Assembly: GCA_026225945.1 (NCBI GenBank)
Contig: JAMJFZ010001222.1
Span: forward strand, 1,594,501-1,658,500
DNA from: Cricetomys ansorgei
Lineage: Eukaryota; Chordata; Mammalia; Rodentia; Nesomyidae
Direction: 5' to 3'
Length of the DNA: 64,000 nucleotides
A program made the translations under genes and the position numbers. The notes beneath the pieces were generated by a model. It saw only the letters and a list, made by a program, of their open reading frames with translations, was not told the origin of the DNA and did not search any database. Below are positions 1 through 11,462 of the stretch, piece after piece; the first letter of the stretch is position 1, and each line of letters starts with the position of its first letter.

Positions 1-130
1 CTGATCCTCCTGGCGTTGGAACGCTGGATTACAAGGGTCTGCCGTAACACTCAGGTTTATGCAGTGCTGGAGCATGAGCCCAAAGCTGTGCGCTGGGCGA
101 GCACTCTACAGGCAGAGCTACATCACCGTC
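1..130 (-). repeat. B4-like SINE, truncated by window start
   Basis: Reads as the reverse complement of a B1-like segment followed by an ID-like segment (gctgggcgagcactctac resembles the inverted tRNA-derived box). The other end is outside the window. Confidence 0.5.
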
Positions 131-163
131 TCTCTTCTTTTCATTATTAAAAAAAAAAAAAAA

Positions 164-316
164 TTGAGCCAGTGGTGGTAGTGCATGCCATGGACCCTAG
201 CACTTGGGAAACAGGCAAACGGATCTCTGAGTTTGTGGCCAGCTTGCTGGTCCACAGAGTGAATTTCCAGGACAGCCAGAGCTGCACAGAGAAACCCTGT
301 CTCGAAAAAACATACA
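164..316 (+). repeat. B1 SINE
   Basis: Plus-strand, diverged B1 with recognisable ggtggtagtgcatgcc start, ggatctctgagttt centre and cagagaaaccctgtctcga end, followed by an A-rich tail. B1 is derived from 7SL RNA. Confidence 0.8.
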
Positions 317-588
317 AATCATTGGAGACCATGTCTTGTTAGATAAGGCAGGCTAGTCTTGAACAGAGTATCCAGCTTGAATACCGGGATCACAGACACA
401 TGCTGCCATAGTCTTCCTAAAAGTAACAGGAGAAACGTTAACTGTTTTGAGTGTTATGACCCTTATAAATTGCCTTTCCTCAATGCTTGTGCGTTGAGTG
501 CCTTTGCTTGTCTTTTGGCTGGAGTTTACTAGAGCATACTAGAAGAGAAGCCCTCCACAGACTAACCCTCTACACCATCTCTCTCTAG

Positions 589-661
589 CCTTCATGCATC
601 CAGCTTTGAGTTCCCCGATTCCAGGCCTGTCTCCGGCACTCGCCTCAGTCCGCTGGAGCTG
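589..661 (+). CDS. ARMC2: ARMC2 coding exon (N-terminal region, about residues 74-97)
   Basis: A 73-nt exon. The acceptor is a pyrimidine tract ending ctctctag at 588; the donor is gtgagt from 662. The first base completes a codon begun upstream, then 24 codons read LHASSFEFPDSRPVSGTRLS followed by PLEL. Human ARMC2 has LHASSFESSDSRPISGTRLS in the same place, so identity is clear. The region is Ser/Pro-rich, has no recognised domain and is probably disordered. The exon ends in phase 0 and joins 11846. The preceding exon or exons carrying the start codon (human protein begins about 73 residues earlier) are outside the window; I saw no candidate for them in 1-588. Confidence 0.93.
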
Positions 662-769
662 GTGAGTACTTTCTGTCGCCATCAGTGTTGCGACATGAAT
701 TTGGCCCCCAGTACGAGGAGTCAGCACTTGTATTGCTAAGGATATTATCATACAGGCCCAAGTGTACTC

Positions 770-1075
770 GTAATTTAATATGAGAGCCGATGTCTTTATA
801 TTTTTTAAATAGAATGCTTAATATCTAATGAAATGCTCTGTAGCTTACTTGTGGTTTATAATAAAGAAGAATTAATTTATTAAATAATATCTTATAATGT
901 TTGTTGTTTAAAAAGTCATATATCATTTTTGTTTTAACAATTATAACAAAATTATATATTTATATTCTAAGTGTATATATATGTATATAAATTTATATAT
1001 CCATACACACATGTATACATATACATGTACATGTATTTCTAAACTGTAAACTATATATACAAATTTATGTATGTA
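770..1075. repeat. AT-rich stretch with TA/CATG dinucleotide runs
   Basis: Strongly AT-rich; 965-1065 has alternating tata and tacatgtaca patterns that are nearly self-complementary. No gene content. Confidence 0.6.
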
Positions 1076-1799
1076 TTAGGAGAAAGAGACAAAGACAAAG
1101 ATTTATCACCAAAAAAAAGAATACCAGTCAAAACATTTACTAACGTCAGTGGCTTTTTATCCCCCAGCGGTTCCTTCTGGTGCTTCGCTTTGCCTGCCTG
1201 CCCTCATGCGCGCTTCCCAGGCAGACTGGGCTCGTCTGCGCTTCCCGCCACTGCTCGCCACCGTGCCCACACAGATACGCTGTAACTTTGCTCCAATCAG
1301 CTTTCTTGGATTGTCATTCTATCAACGCTGTTCTTAGCTGATCCTTGAGTTATAAGAACTAATGATTCTGCTCCATCTTACTTAGCAATTTTTGTTTCCT
1401 TTTTGGTAACAACTGTCTCAATTTGTAGCTTTGTATTAGTTCTATTTCACCCTCAGACTGCCCCCACCCATCCAAATCATCTTGATGTGTTTGGAGACAT
1501 GGGAATCCTGTCAAGTCAACTCACTGGGAGGGCTCTCCAAATGTCCTCCTCACTCACACACTCTGGGTACCTGGCCCTGCTCTCCTTACCCTTTGCCATC
1601 ATCCTGGGAGGCACCTTCTCTCTTAATGGGGGCTACTTCCTGTTTCCTGCAACCCATACCCTTCTCTGTCTTGTTTGACTCTGCTTTGGATAGAGCCTCC
1701 TTCCCATAGAAAGGGTATGTGGAGAGTAAATTATTTGAGACCTGATTGCAGCTTTTCTTCTCTGAAGTTGTTCAGAGTTGTTTTCTTGTTCCCAGTTGC

Positions 1800-2039
1800 T
1801 CTGGTTTGCTTTCTGTTGCTATGATAAACACTGGGAAGAAAGGGTTTATTTAGCTTACAAGTTACATTATCAGGGAAGCCAAGGAAGAGTCCTGGGCAGG
1901 AACTGAAGCAGGGACCCCGGGAGAATGCTGCTTACTGGCTTGCTGTCTATGGCTTACTCCACTTGCTTCCTTGTATAATCAGGCCCACCTGCCCAGGGGT
2001 GGCACTGCCCAGAGTGGGCTGAGCCCTCCACATCAGTCA

Positions 2040-2106
<67 letters not shown>

Positions 2107-2216
2107 TACTCCACAGACACGCCACTGGCCAATCTGACAAAGGGAGTTCCCTAATTGAAGGTCCCTCTTCCCAGGTGACTTGAGTTTACATCAAGTTGGC
2201 AAAAATTAGCCAGAAC
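1800..2216 (-). mobile_element. MaLR-type LTR, minus orientation, interrupted by (CA)n
   Basis: Contains the features of rodent MaLR LTRs read on the minus strand: ctttctgttgctatgataaa near one end, gggtttatttagcttac (inverted polyadenylation region), gctgcttactggcttgct, and caagttggcaaaaattagcc at the other end. A CA run sits inside it at 2041-2104. Confidence 0.65.
2041..2104. repeat. (CA)32 microsatellite
   Basis: Uninterrupted CA dinucleotides within a MaLR LTR. Confidence 0.95.
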
Positions 2217-2962
2217 ACTCGTGTTCTGGAATTTCATGATAATGAGTCTGTGGCAAATCTGGGTGCTCATGAGCCCTTTCACTCTGGGAGGTGTCCTTTG
2301 ATGATTTTCAGCCGTGACTCTACCTCTGAGCATTGTTGATTAGCAGGCATTGGTTCTAAGCTCTCACAGAGTTCAGCTATGTACCCCATGTGTACATGCA
2401 ATGCATACTGATCAAATGTTGGTTTTTGTTATTCAGATGCTGTTCAGTGCTTTAATTTTCTGTTGCTTCTTTTTGTTTGATTTTCTTACTTCTCTTTTCT
2501 GGTGTGCACCTTATTTTTCTAATCCACTTACTGGGTTCTTTGCCATTTCTGCTTTTCTATATTTAATTTCCAAAAGCTCTCTTTCCCCAGCCTCTAGTTT
2601 GTGTTTCTAGACAGCATTCTGTTCCTGACGCCTAACTTTAGATGTCATTTGCTGATTTTTTCAACTCGGTCGACTCCCCTTTTATAGCCTGTGTTGCAGG
2701 TTTAGGTTTGTTTTGGTCTCTGGCTTTCATGTTAGAGGCTCTTCTGGTGTCTCACGCTGCCTCTTGGCATATGGATGGAGTTTGGTCTTTAGGTGGTGTT
2801 AGCCAACCCCATCCCTAAGGCAGTCCAGCTGAGCTGTGTTGTTGCAGACAGCCCAGAAAGCATGTCTTTAGGGCCCAGTCCTTCTCCAGGCTCTGCCCTA
2901 GGGGGCAAAGTCTGGTTGTTGGCTCAGAGGCCAGGGAAGAAAGGAGGTAAGGATGCTTACAT

Positions 2963-3112
2963 CTAGATGACCAGTACTCAGGTCATGGCTGTGCCGGTGT
3001 GATGTGGCAGTCTTGTCCTTGAACCCTGGCATCTGGGACATAAAAGCAGAAGGCTTCTGAATTCACACCAGCCTGGGCTACATAGCACATTGGAGGCTAG
3101 CCTGTTCAACAT
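2963..3112 (+). repeat. B1-like SINE, degenerate
   Basis: Diverged B1 order: cttgaaccctggcatctggg, then accagcctgggctacatagc. Confidence 0.5.
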
Positions 3113-3322
3113 AGATGGTACTTCAGAATACGTAAGGAAGAAAAGCTCAGTGATCCTTACTTACCGACCCAGCTGGAGAGGCTGGTTCTCTCTCTAAGCA
3201 TACCTTTTCCTGGAATGCCTGACAGCATGGGGCGTGGGGGGGTTTACAGAGACTCTCCATCAATCCTCATTCTTCCGGTCCCTTCCCCATAGACCTCTGC
3301 CATGAAAAGTGCTCAAATGGCT

Positions 3323-3474
3323 GTTTGGTGGTGGCACACGCCTTTAATCCCATCACCAGGGAGACAGAGGCAGGTGGATCTCTGTGAGTTCAAGGTCAGC
3401 CTGGTCTACAGAGTGAGTTTCAGGACAGCCAGAGTCACAACAGAGAAACCCTGTCTTGAAAACAAAACAAAAAA
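3323..3474 (+). repeat. B1 SINE with target-site duplication
   Basis: Well preserved B1 (gcctttaatcccatcacc, ggtggatctctgtgagttca, ctggtctacagagtgagttt) with a short A-rich tail. It is flanked by near-identical 15-base copies, aaagtgctcaaatgg before and aaagtgcttaaatgg after, as expected from L1-driven insertion. Confidence 0.93.
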
Positions 3475-3565
3475 GTGCTTAAATGGTTAAATGATGCCAG
3501 CTTCTTAGACAGGTATGAAGATGGGGCCTTAGTCAAGCTGCTTCTCAGTTTTTATTACTCTGTGC

Positions 3566-3746
3566 TTGCATGCATGCGTGTGTGTGTGCATGTGTGTGTG
3601 CATGTGTGTGTGCATGTGTGTGTGTGCATGCGTGTGTGTGTGCATGCGTGTGTGTGTGCATGCGTGTGTGTGCATGTGTGTGTGCGCGCATGTGTGTGTG
3701 TATGTGTGTGTGCATGTGTGTGTGTGTGTGTGTGTGCTCATGGGTG
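3566..3746. repeat. TG array with CATG interruptions
   Basis: About 180 bases of (TG)n regularly broken by CA, giving gtgtgtgcatgcgtgtgtg-type units. Low complexity; open frames across it are artefacts. Confidence 0.95.
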
Positions 3747-5555
3747 TATTCATTTTGAAGAACTATTGGGAAGTAAGGTACAGACATCATGATGCTTCAT
3801 CAGTAACAGCTCCCATGTGTGTGCATCTCATGAGAACCACAGGCAGTCTCCTCTATAACCACAGAATTGTCACACAGCTCAGAAAACCCAGCGCTGCTCA
3901 GTAGCATCACCAGCCCATCTCCAAACGGCCCTTGTTGAATTTAAATGTACCTGAAGTTTTAGAATACTAACTGGAATATCCTTGAAAAAGATCAGAGTTT
4001 TCTTTTAATGCAGAAGACAAAATAAGACCTCAAAAGTAATTTGCCAGCTGCCGAGAGACCTGGAGAAGTTGTTCAATCCATATGAAGCCATACTTCATCC
4101 TAAAAGCCTCTTTTTCTAGAGTGAGCATAGTCCTTGTTACACCAGCACCATTGTGGGACTGACTAGGGGATTTGGGTTAGGCTAGTGATATCGGTATCTG
4201 CCTCTGTTGTGGGTCTGTGAGATTCCATTTCTCTCTGCTGCAGAATGCTTGGGTATTGTAGTCAAAGGAAAATAGTGTAAAGAATTTTACATTAAGTGAA
4301 AAAAAACAAAACAAAAAAAACCAACCACGAAATGTGTAGGTTACATAAAGGTCATCTTGAAGTTGAATGGCCTTGTGCTGCCCGCCCTTCACCTCTGTTC
4401 CCCTCTTTTTAAAAAAGTGTTCCCACTAGTTACTAGTTACTAGTGCCTCTAGTAACCACTCGGTTGTTGAGGAGGTGGGTATATTGAGAAATCAGTGGTA
4501 GAAGAAAGTGGGAGAAAGAAACTGCTAGAGAGAGGGAGGAGGAGGAAGGGAGTGCCTCATAGCTAAGGAACAAATTTGCTGAAAGTGTTTGTAAGACCTT
4601 AACAATCGCTTTTTGGATTTAGGGGACTTTCTCAGACTATCTACTTTTTAATAATCCTTTAAAAAATAACTAGCAGTCAGTGAGGTAAGATCGCAGAGAA
4701 GCCTGCTACTTGAACTTCTGCACTGAGCACGTTAGCAAAACTCTTGAAGCCTCTAATTCTTCTCTCCCATCTGGCCTGTGCCCCCAGTGCCCTCCAGTAA
4801 GAGGGCTGCTTGTCATCAAAACAGCCCAGACTCTGGGATGATCTAAGCTGGCAGTCTCGGCCTGGTACCAGTCTGACCGGCTCAGGAGGGTTCCTGTCAG
4901 CACTGTAATCTTCTAAGACAGGGAGGGAAGCACTGTGATCTGCTTGCAGCCTTCCCTTAACAGTCACACCTACCTGCTATGTAGAAACCCAGGTCCATTT
5001 TTTCCCCTTTCTCAACAGCTTCCTGCTCCTGCAACAGCTCTGAGACCCAGGGACACCAGGGAGAGTTTCTTATTTTTATTCTGCTACTTTACTAACTGGC
5101 ATTCCAATGCATACACACAGAAGTAACTGCTTTCTTACAGTAGACTGAATAAGGCCAACCAAGGTCTGACAGGGAACAATAGGAAACTGCCCCTTAACAT
5201 TGTCACTAGAGCAGTCTCCTTCCCCTTCCCAAACATACAAAGCCCAGTTAGCTAAGCCACAGATATTCTTAATCCGCTTTGTATGGACACAAAGAGACAG
5301 ACACCATGGAAGTGCAGCTGATGTACTTTCCACTAATTAACACTTAGCAGCCAGAGTTCCGAAAGATGAAGTAGACACTACCAGCACCATCAAAGACGTG
5401 TGTGGTGGGGAGCCCACTGCTGCCTCCCCAGGGCAAGAGCGTGCTGACTCATAACAGCACAGATTACTTTGAATTTTCTTTAGTATTGACAAGAACCAAG
5501 CTCCATGTCTTGGGCAAGTGAAACAAAACTTAATATAGTTTAAAAAGACAGAGAT

Positions 5556-5696
5556 TCATGAGTGTGCATGTGTGTGTGCATGTGTGTATGTGTTGTGTGT
5601 GTGTGGGCGTGTGCCTGAGTGTGTATGCATGTGTGTGTGCATGTGTGTATGTGTTGTGTGTGTGTGTGCGTGTGCCTGAGTGTGTATGCATGTGTG
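5556..5696. repeat. TG-rich 61-bp tandem duplication
   Basis: Two copies of a TG-rich unit with the same internal breaks (tgtatgtgttgtgtg, cgtgtgcctgagtgtgtatg), offset by 61 bases. Confidence 0.85.
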
Positions 5697-6190
5697 AAGA
5701 GCCTTCACACATGGTGAGGGGGATATCACCAACCTTTGCAGTCTTCAGGTACGGTAGGGAAGACACTGCCTTCTGTGTGGGATCTGAGGTGACTCCTCAG
5801 AAACTGGTCAGGAACCACGAGACTGTGATGAGCCATGGCCAGCCTGAGTACTTAGATGCTCTGCTAATTGTGTCTTCTTTGGCTGGGTTGTTCCGTGGAA
5901 ACAGTCTGTGTGTCTTTATTCAGTGGAATGCCGTCAGCCAGAACCTCCTAACACCTGGCCTGCTCAACGTCCTTGATTGCAGCCAAGTCACTGGTTAGAG
6001 TTGTGCAGCAACACCTGCTGGAGGTCAGGCGCTCAAGGAGAGTTTAAATATGTTTGCAGTGTTCCCTGATTTCTAAAATCATTGAAATTCCTTTTGTAAT
6101 GATCTTCTTCATAAAAGCCATTTTGATGTACAAACAACAGCACACGTCCCCCTTTCTTTCTAGAACCCAACATGAAGAAATCGCGGGCTT

Positions 6191-6268
6191 TGATGTGGTA
6201 ACTCAATGGAAGGGTGCTTGTGTATCATTCAGGGGTCCTGGGTTTTATCCTTAGCACTGGTGAGAGAA
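6191..6268 (+). repeat. ID-like SINE
   Basis: Shows the tRNA/BC1-derived pattern: gtggtaactcaatggaaggg, tgcttgtgtatcattcaggg, gtcctgggttttatccttag, then a purine-rich tail. Confidence 0.6.
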
Positions 6269-6349
6269 AGAAAGGGAGAAGGAAGGGAGAGGGAGGTATA
6301 GTAGCACACCCACGGTGTCACACAGCAGGAGACACAGAGTCATCCTCAC

Positions 6350-6750
6350 ATGTGCAAACTGCCAGACCTCAACGGAGGGAACACCATCCAGGACACAACC
6401 ATACTGGACAGTGGAACCTGTGGAGCTTTATTTTTAGTTATGCTTAAAATAATTGTTTTTGCGCACTGTTGGGGAAAGGGCTGCCTAGGCTTTGGCAATT
6501 TTGTACTGTCTGCAGGTGTTGGATTTATGTGGGGGATGTTTGATTGCGTATGGTCTGCATGTGTTATCAGTAGAATCCTGAGGAGTACTGGATCAATAAA
6601 ATCACCTGAGCTCAGACACTCAGAGTTCCACTGTCAAGTATGGCACCCATCGTGATGGTGGTTCCCTCTGCTGAGGCCTGGCAGGGTTCCCATCTACGAT
6701 TATGCTTCCTTGTCGTCCTTGATGAACCCCCACAGCAGCCTAACAACGAC
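6350..6750 (+). mobile_element. LTR-like element with inverted arms, copy A
   Basis: Core begins tgtggagctttatttttag at 6419 and is homologous to copy C at 8700 (tgtggaagcttatttttag), sharing gcactgttgggg..., ctgtctgcaggtgt and acctgagctcaga. The arm 6350-6419 is an approximate reverse complement of 6623-6698 (shared ttccactgt...tatgg and gttccctctgctgagg). Family not identified; probably ERVL/MaLR-related. Confidence 0.6.
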
Positions 6751-6754
6751 AGAT

Positions 6755-6812
6755 ACAGAGAGGGGGAGAGGGGGAGCAGGGAGAGGAGAGAAAGAGAGGG
6801 AGAGACTGGGAG
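6755..6812. repeat. GA-rich simple repeat
   Basis: Purine-only run of agagggggag and gagagaaagagaggg type. Confidence 0.85.
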
Positions 6813-7018
6813 ATAGCCCATTTGTAAAGTGATTGCTGTGTAAGCTTGAGGACCGTGAGGACCTGAGTTCAAGCCCTGACACCTGTGTGAGACCCAGGCA
6901 TGGTAGCATGTCATCATAGCCCTGGGCTGGGGAGGCAGGGGCAGGGCGCTCTCTGGGGCTCACTAGATAGCCAGTCTAGCTGAATCCGCAAACTTCAAGT
7001 TCAGTAAGAGAAAGAAGT
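6813..7018 (+). repeat. B4-like composite SINE
   Basis: A tRNA-derived head (gtaaagtgattgctgtgtaa, gacctgagttcaagccctga) fused to a B1-like tail (gggctggggaggcaggggca, ggggctcactagatagccag). Confidence 0.7.
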
Positions 7019-7020
7019 GA

Positions 7021-7226
7021 GGCGTAAGTGGCTCCGTGGTTAAGAGCACTGGCCTTCTAGAGGACCAGGCTTCGATTCCCAGCCCCTACACAGTGGCTCA
7101 CACAGTCTGTAACGCCAGTCCAGGGAATCCAACATCCTCTTCTGCTTCAGCTGGCGTCAAGTACACAGTGGTGCATAGACATGCATGCAGCCAAACAGTC
7201 CTGCACATAGATTTTTTTTTTTAAGT
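7021..7226 (+). repeat. B2 SINE
   Basis: tRNA-derived B2 with gtggttaagagcactggcct (A box region), ggcttcgattcccagcccct (B box region), the B2 body cttctgcttcagctggcgtc and a terminal A/T-rich tail. Confidence 0.85.
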
Positions 7227-7505
7227 CAGTAACATAAGGTAATAAGCAGTTGGAGAAAACCTCTGACATTGACCTCTGGCCTCCACACACTACACATGGA
7301 AGGGGACGAGGGGACTGTGGGGCCATTTCACTGTTTTCTCTTGAGGAATGCTTGCATACATTACTCTTCATAGTCTCAGTAGTCCAGTGTGCCACACATT
7401 TCAGATGGGACAATGAATGTGTCTGGGTCAGTAGTAAAATGAAATAGGTTTCTGGAGTTGAGCGTTGCTGCGGTGACCCAGCAAGGAAGGTAAGGAGGAA
7501 TTCTC

Positions 7506-7742
7506 ATGCATGTAAACTCTGCCGGACCTCTGCAGAGGGCACCACCGCCGTGACCAATGCCGTACCAGACAGCGGAATCCCGAGTGTTTTCATTGATTCA
7601 GAACTGCTCAGGTACAGCAGTCAAACATCCTCCTCAGAAATCCAGTATGATGTTTGCCATGACAGTGGTTCCCTCTGCTGAGGTCTGTCAGGGTTTCTAT
7701 GGAAATGGTGTCTCTCTCAGCCTACACAGTGGCTAACATCTA
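7506..7742 (+). mobile_element. LTR-like element with inverted arms, copy B
   Basis: Same family as copies at 6350 and 8700. Left arm 7508-7582 (aaactctgccggacctctgc...) is an inverted relative of 7640-7708 (gacagtggttccctctgctg, aggtctgtcaggg). It ends just before tggagcctataatgtgggga, which could be a primer-binding site, making this the 5' LTR of the unit continuing to 8985. Confidence 0.55.
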
Positions 7743-8699
7743 CAAATGGAGCCTATAATGTGGGGACGGCTCACACCAGCTAATCCAACATGGAGACAAG
7801 GAAAAAGAAAAAGAAACTGTAGCTCTCACAGTCTGTTCTCTATTGTCTTGTTTTTTTGTTTTCTGCAAACCTGTCCAGATACTGGTGAGGTGAGGCATTC
7901 CTGACAAGACACATCTGCTATGGTGATGAGAATTCCACCCCATGAGGGAACTCCTCCTACACACAAGATTACCAGTTATTTTTCTTATAAACCAGGCTCT
8001 ATCTTAAAATCTGGAAAGTGTTTCTTCAGGGTCAGCACATAGAAGCTGTCTTCCAGAACTGGCTGAGATTGTATCTTGTGCTAGTATCCAAACTTGGTAC
8101 TGTAAGAGTCACCCAGGTGGTGCTGGTTTTGAAGGCATGAAGGGGTCATTGGAGAGTAGCTGAGACTTGGTCCTGTGAGAGGCCAGGAGAAGCCAGGAGG
8201 GGCTATTGGTGAAAGTGCAGCCTCAGTAGCAGCTGAAGGCCCAGATTAAGGGGTCATATAAAGAAGTCAAGACTTGGCACATGAAGAGAGCCCAGGAGAG
8301 GCTACTAGTGAAGGTGCAGCCCAGTTGCAACAAGGGACCCCAACGTTCTGAAGATGCCAGTACCATAGGATGACCACCAAAAACAGTAGCAGCAGTGGCG
8401 AGGAGAAAGCCAGAACCTGGAGGACAAGCTGTATGTGTGGTGAGGGCAGAGCCGGAGAAGTAATCCAAGCCCTTTGGATGAGCCCAGAAGATCATGAGTG
8501 AATTCCAGATAATTGGACATTGATGTTTTTTTGCTGTCCAAAGAAATTGTGAAAAGTTTAGTAGGTGTTGGTTTCATTTGGTCCTGGGCATTACCAATGC
8601 TCATGATTGTTCCTCTTGTAAATAGTTTACTGGTATAGTATTAAGTTGTGTTGTAGAGATAAAGCGATTTTTTTGTCTTATTCAGAAAGGGGGAAAAGT
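7743..8699 (+). mobile_element. Probable internal region of an ERVL/MaLR-like element
   Basis: Lies between LTR-like copies B and C. It starts near a possible primer-binding site at about 7747 and ends in the polypurine tract agaaagggggaaaag at 8684-8698, directly before the TGTGG start of copy C. Internal GA-rich repeats (gccaggagaagccaggaggg, gcccaggagaggctactagt) resemble non-coding MaLR internal sequence. No open gag or pol frame. Confidence 0.55.
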
Positions 8700-8985
8700 T
8701 GTGGAAGCTTATTTTTAGTTACGTATAAAATAAAATAATTTTGTGCACTGTTGGGTGAGGGGCTGGCTAGGTCTTGACATTTTGTATTGTCTGCAGGTGT
8801 GGGGGGATGTTTGATTGCTTATGCTCTTCATAAAAACACCTGAGCTCAGATGCTCGGGGTTCCACTGTTGGGTATGGTGTCTGTTATGATGGTGGTTCCC
8901 TCTGCTGAGGTGTAACAGGGATTGCACATACAAATATGCCTCCGTGTCCTTCTCTGGTGAGCCTATACACCATACTACTACAGCC
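8700..8985 (+). mobile_element. LTR-like element, copy C (3' LTR)
   Basis: Starts TGTGGAAGC after a polypurine tract and aligns with copy A along its length, including tgtctgcaggtgt, acctgagctcagatgctc and ggttccctctgctgaggt. It lacks the left inverted arm seen in copies A and B. Confidence 0.6.
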
Positions 8986-9129
8986 GGGCTCTGCATTTTC
9001 CTTTTTTAAGGAACTCTTTTCTTTGGTCCCCCAAATATTTATAGAACTTTAGGCACCTGTGTGACAAATTGTTTATTTTCTATGCATTGTTTGGCAGACT
9101 TCTTAAACTTGCCTTGAGCTTCAAGGGTT

Positions 9130-9420
9130 GTTTGGTTATGGCTTGCCATTGCAAAATCCCTGAGGAACACAGCTACAGGGAGAAGAATCTTTTGGCTCAC
9201 AGTTTCTGAGCTCTCTGCCCAAGGTCACTTGGCTCTACTGCTTCTGGGCCAGCCTGAGGTAGAACCTCTCAGCGGGAAGTCCAGGTTGGAGGAAAGCTGC
9301 TCCTTCATGGCCAACAAGAGACAGAGGGAGACCACCTGTGTCTGTCTGGGCCCCTGGCTTGTCGGGTGGTGCCCCGCCCAGCGGTCATGACAGGTGTTCT
9401 AGCCTTAGTTAATCCCTTTG
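9130..9420 (-). mobile_element. MaLR-type LTR, minus orientation
   Basis: Diverged copy with aatcttttggctcacagttt near one end and tcatgacaggtgttctagcc, tagttaatccctttgg at the other, in the order of an inverted MaLR LTR. Confidence 0.5.
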
Positions 9421-10535
9421 GAGCCACCGCACAGACACACCCAGAGTGTTCATGAGGTGCTTCAAGTCAGCAGACGAGGTGAGCCCCACCTTCAGAGTGC
9501 AGGCACTCTGAGACAAGGGGACTTTAGCCTGGTCTTTGCCACTGAGTTATACTCACGTGTTTTGTCTTTCGTTATTATATATGAAGTGTTTGTTTTCCTG
9601 TCCTAATCTCTTTACTCTTCGGATGCAATCATTTCCTGCTTAAGTCACATGGTTAGTATTATTTGCAATAAGTTGGTGAGACAAAAAAGTAAAGGGACAC
9701 TGCCCTAAGCAAATATGGCAGCATTTGTGCAGATAAATGAACGTGCTTTCCTCAGAGCAGACCCCACAGAACCTGAGTCTTTATTGAGGCTAGATCAGAG
9801 GCCTTAACTTTGGGGAAGAGTTGGAAGCAACTTGGGGCCACATGTAATAATAGGTGTGAGCAGCTTGCACAGGGGAGCATGCACACTCAGAAGTGTGGCT
9901 TCCCAGGTCATGAGGCCAGTCAGGAGGCTGCACCGCTCCCTACTCACCCGCCCACCTTTGCCACATGTTGGGTAACCTGTCTACCCTTGTGTGCCTTTAT
10001 GTTCTCACTTTCTAAAGTCATTGGACTCATTTGTTTTGTTGTTGTTCTGCTTCACAAACTGATTCTGGATGCAAAGGGATGTGAAGAAAGAAAACATTTT
10101 GAAGAATGTCATCACTTTGAAATACATCCTTAGCAGAACTAATGTAGATGCCTATGCTCTATTCAGACATGTGAGTGTTTGAGAGGATGCATGTAATAGG
10201 TGACCTCACCCGTTTTTTTCCAAATTATCTGGTAGGATTTCCCACTGGGTTTTTAAAAGATTTGCTGATTAACTCTTTGGATAGAGGGGTCATTCTTTCA
10301 CATGCTGCAGAAGCCACATTCGGAAGTTTTCCTTGAGTGTGTCTAACTTTGCTGCTGCATGGCTGATCTTCCTGGACAGATAATGTTGGAAGCAGGAACA
10401 ACAGGGTGGCCGAGTCACACTGACACTGGGAGCTTCTGGCCTTGGTAGAGGCCACAGGCATGGAGGTTAGGCCACAGGAGCTGTGGCTGTCAGAGAGCCT
10501 GGTAAAGGCATAGCTTAAAGATCTTCTTTAAAAGT

Positions 10536-10640
10536 TAGGCAGGGTGGCTCATGCATGTAATCCTAGCACCTGGGTCATGGAGGCAGAAGGATAGTTAGTG
10601 AAACACTGTCTAAAATAAAATAAAATAAAATAATATAAAA
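10536..10640 (+). repeat. B1-like fragment followed by (AAAAT)n
   Basis: agggtggctcatgcatgtaa and cctagcacctgggtcatgga, then about 25 bases of aaaat units. Confidence 0.6.
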
Positions 10641-10965
10641 TGGTTCAGTGGATAAAATGCTTTCTACACAAGTATCAAGACCTGAGTTAAAATCTCTAGT
10701 GCCCATGTAAAAGCCTTGCCTGGCTCCCCCTGCTTGTAGTCCCAGCAGTGGGGGCAGAGCAGGCAGGTCTCTGGGGCTCACTGGCCGCCAGTCTGGCCAA
10801 GCTGAGCTCTAGGTTCAGTGAGAAACCCTGTCTCAAAAAGTAGTGGAGAACTGATTGAGGAAGACACCTTGGGATTAACCTCTGGGCTCCCTGTCTGCCC
10901 ACATGGGCAGATGTCCTCATGCACACGGATATTCTTACACACACGCACACACACACACACGGACA
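10641..10965 (+). repeat. B4-like composite SINE with CA tail
   Basis: tRNA-derived head (ggttcagtggataaaatgct, gacctgagttaaaatctcta), then a B1-like part (cttgtagtcccagcagtggg, gagaaaccctgtctcaaaa), ending in a CA run at 10937-10962. Same layout as 6813-7018. Confidence 0.65.
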
Positions 10966-11231
10966 AGCAAAACCTCCTTAAGGGATTGGAATTTTGCTAG
11001 TACTGTTGATTTTCTGAAAGGTATCTGCAACAGAATTCTTGAGATAAAAGTAAATGTTTTAATATAATAAGTATAATACAACTTCTTGGTTGTATTTATG
11101 TTTATGATGCTTTGTCATTCTTTAATTTAGGTATTCCTTACAAAATGCTTTTGCGGAGTTCAGGATGTGTACAGGCGCTATGGTGCATATCAGTGCCCAA
11201 TAAATGTGTTTCTTTGTCTTTCTTGTTTTGT

Positions 11232-11295
11232 TTTATGCGACGAGGCCCCGACCTCCTCCTGCCCTAGCCTCCCGAGTGCTAGGTAACATGCCTGA
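11232..11295 (-). repeat. B1-like fragment
   Basis: Short inverted B1 piece: cctcctgccctagcctcccg, agtgctagg. Confidence 0.5.
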
Positions 11296-11462
11296 ACAGA
11301 ACACGACACACTGCAAGGCATGTTGAATACATTGTATTTACCATTACAGTCACACACAGATAACTGTTCGTCAACATAAGTAACTTGGATTTTATAAATC
11401 AAATATGCTAAGTTGTGTAACAAAACGATTCATAGGATATACTGACAAAACCAAAAATTGTT

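Larger units (their letters stand above)
1..588 (+). other. ARMC2 intron, 3' part (upstream end outside window)
   Basis: Non-coding. It contains the tail of a minus-strand SINE at the very start, a plus-strand B1 copy and about 270 bases without recognisable content, ending in the pyrimidine-rich acceptor before 589. No start codon exon, CpG island or promoter was seen. Confidence 0.7.

Noticed and set aside
3475..3904. Cys/Val or His/Thr repeat frames on both strands
   Set aside because: Products of the TG array at 3566-3746; the same applies to frames over 11463-11700, 32188-32418 and 57088-57431.
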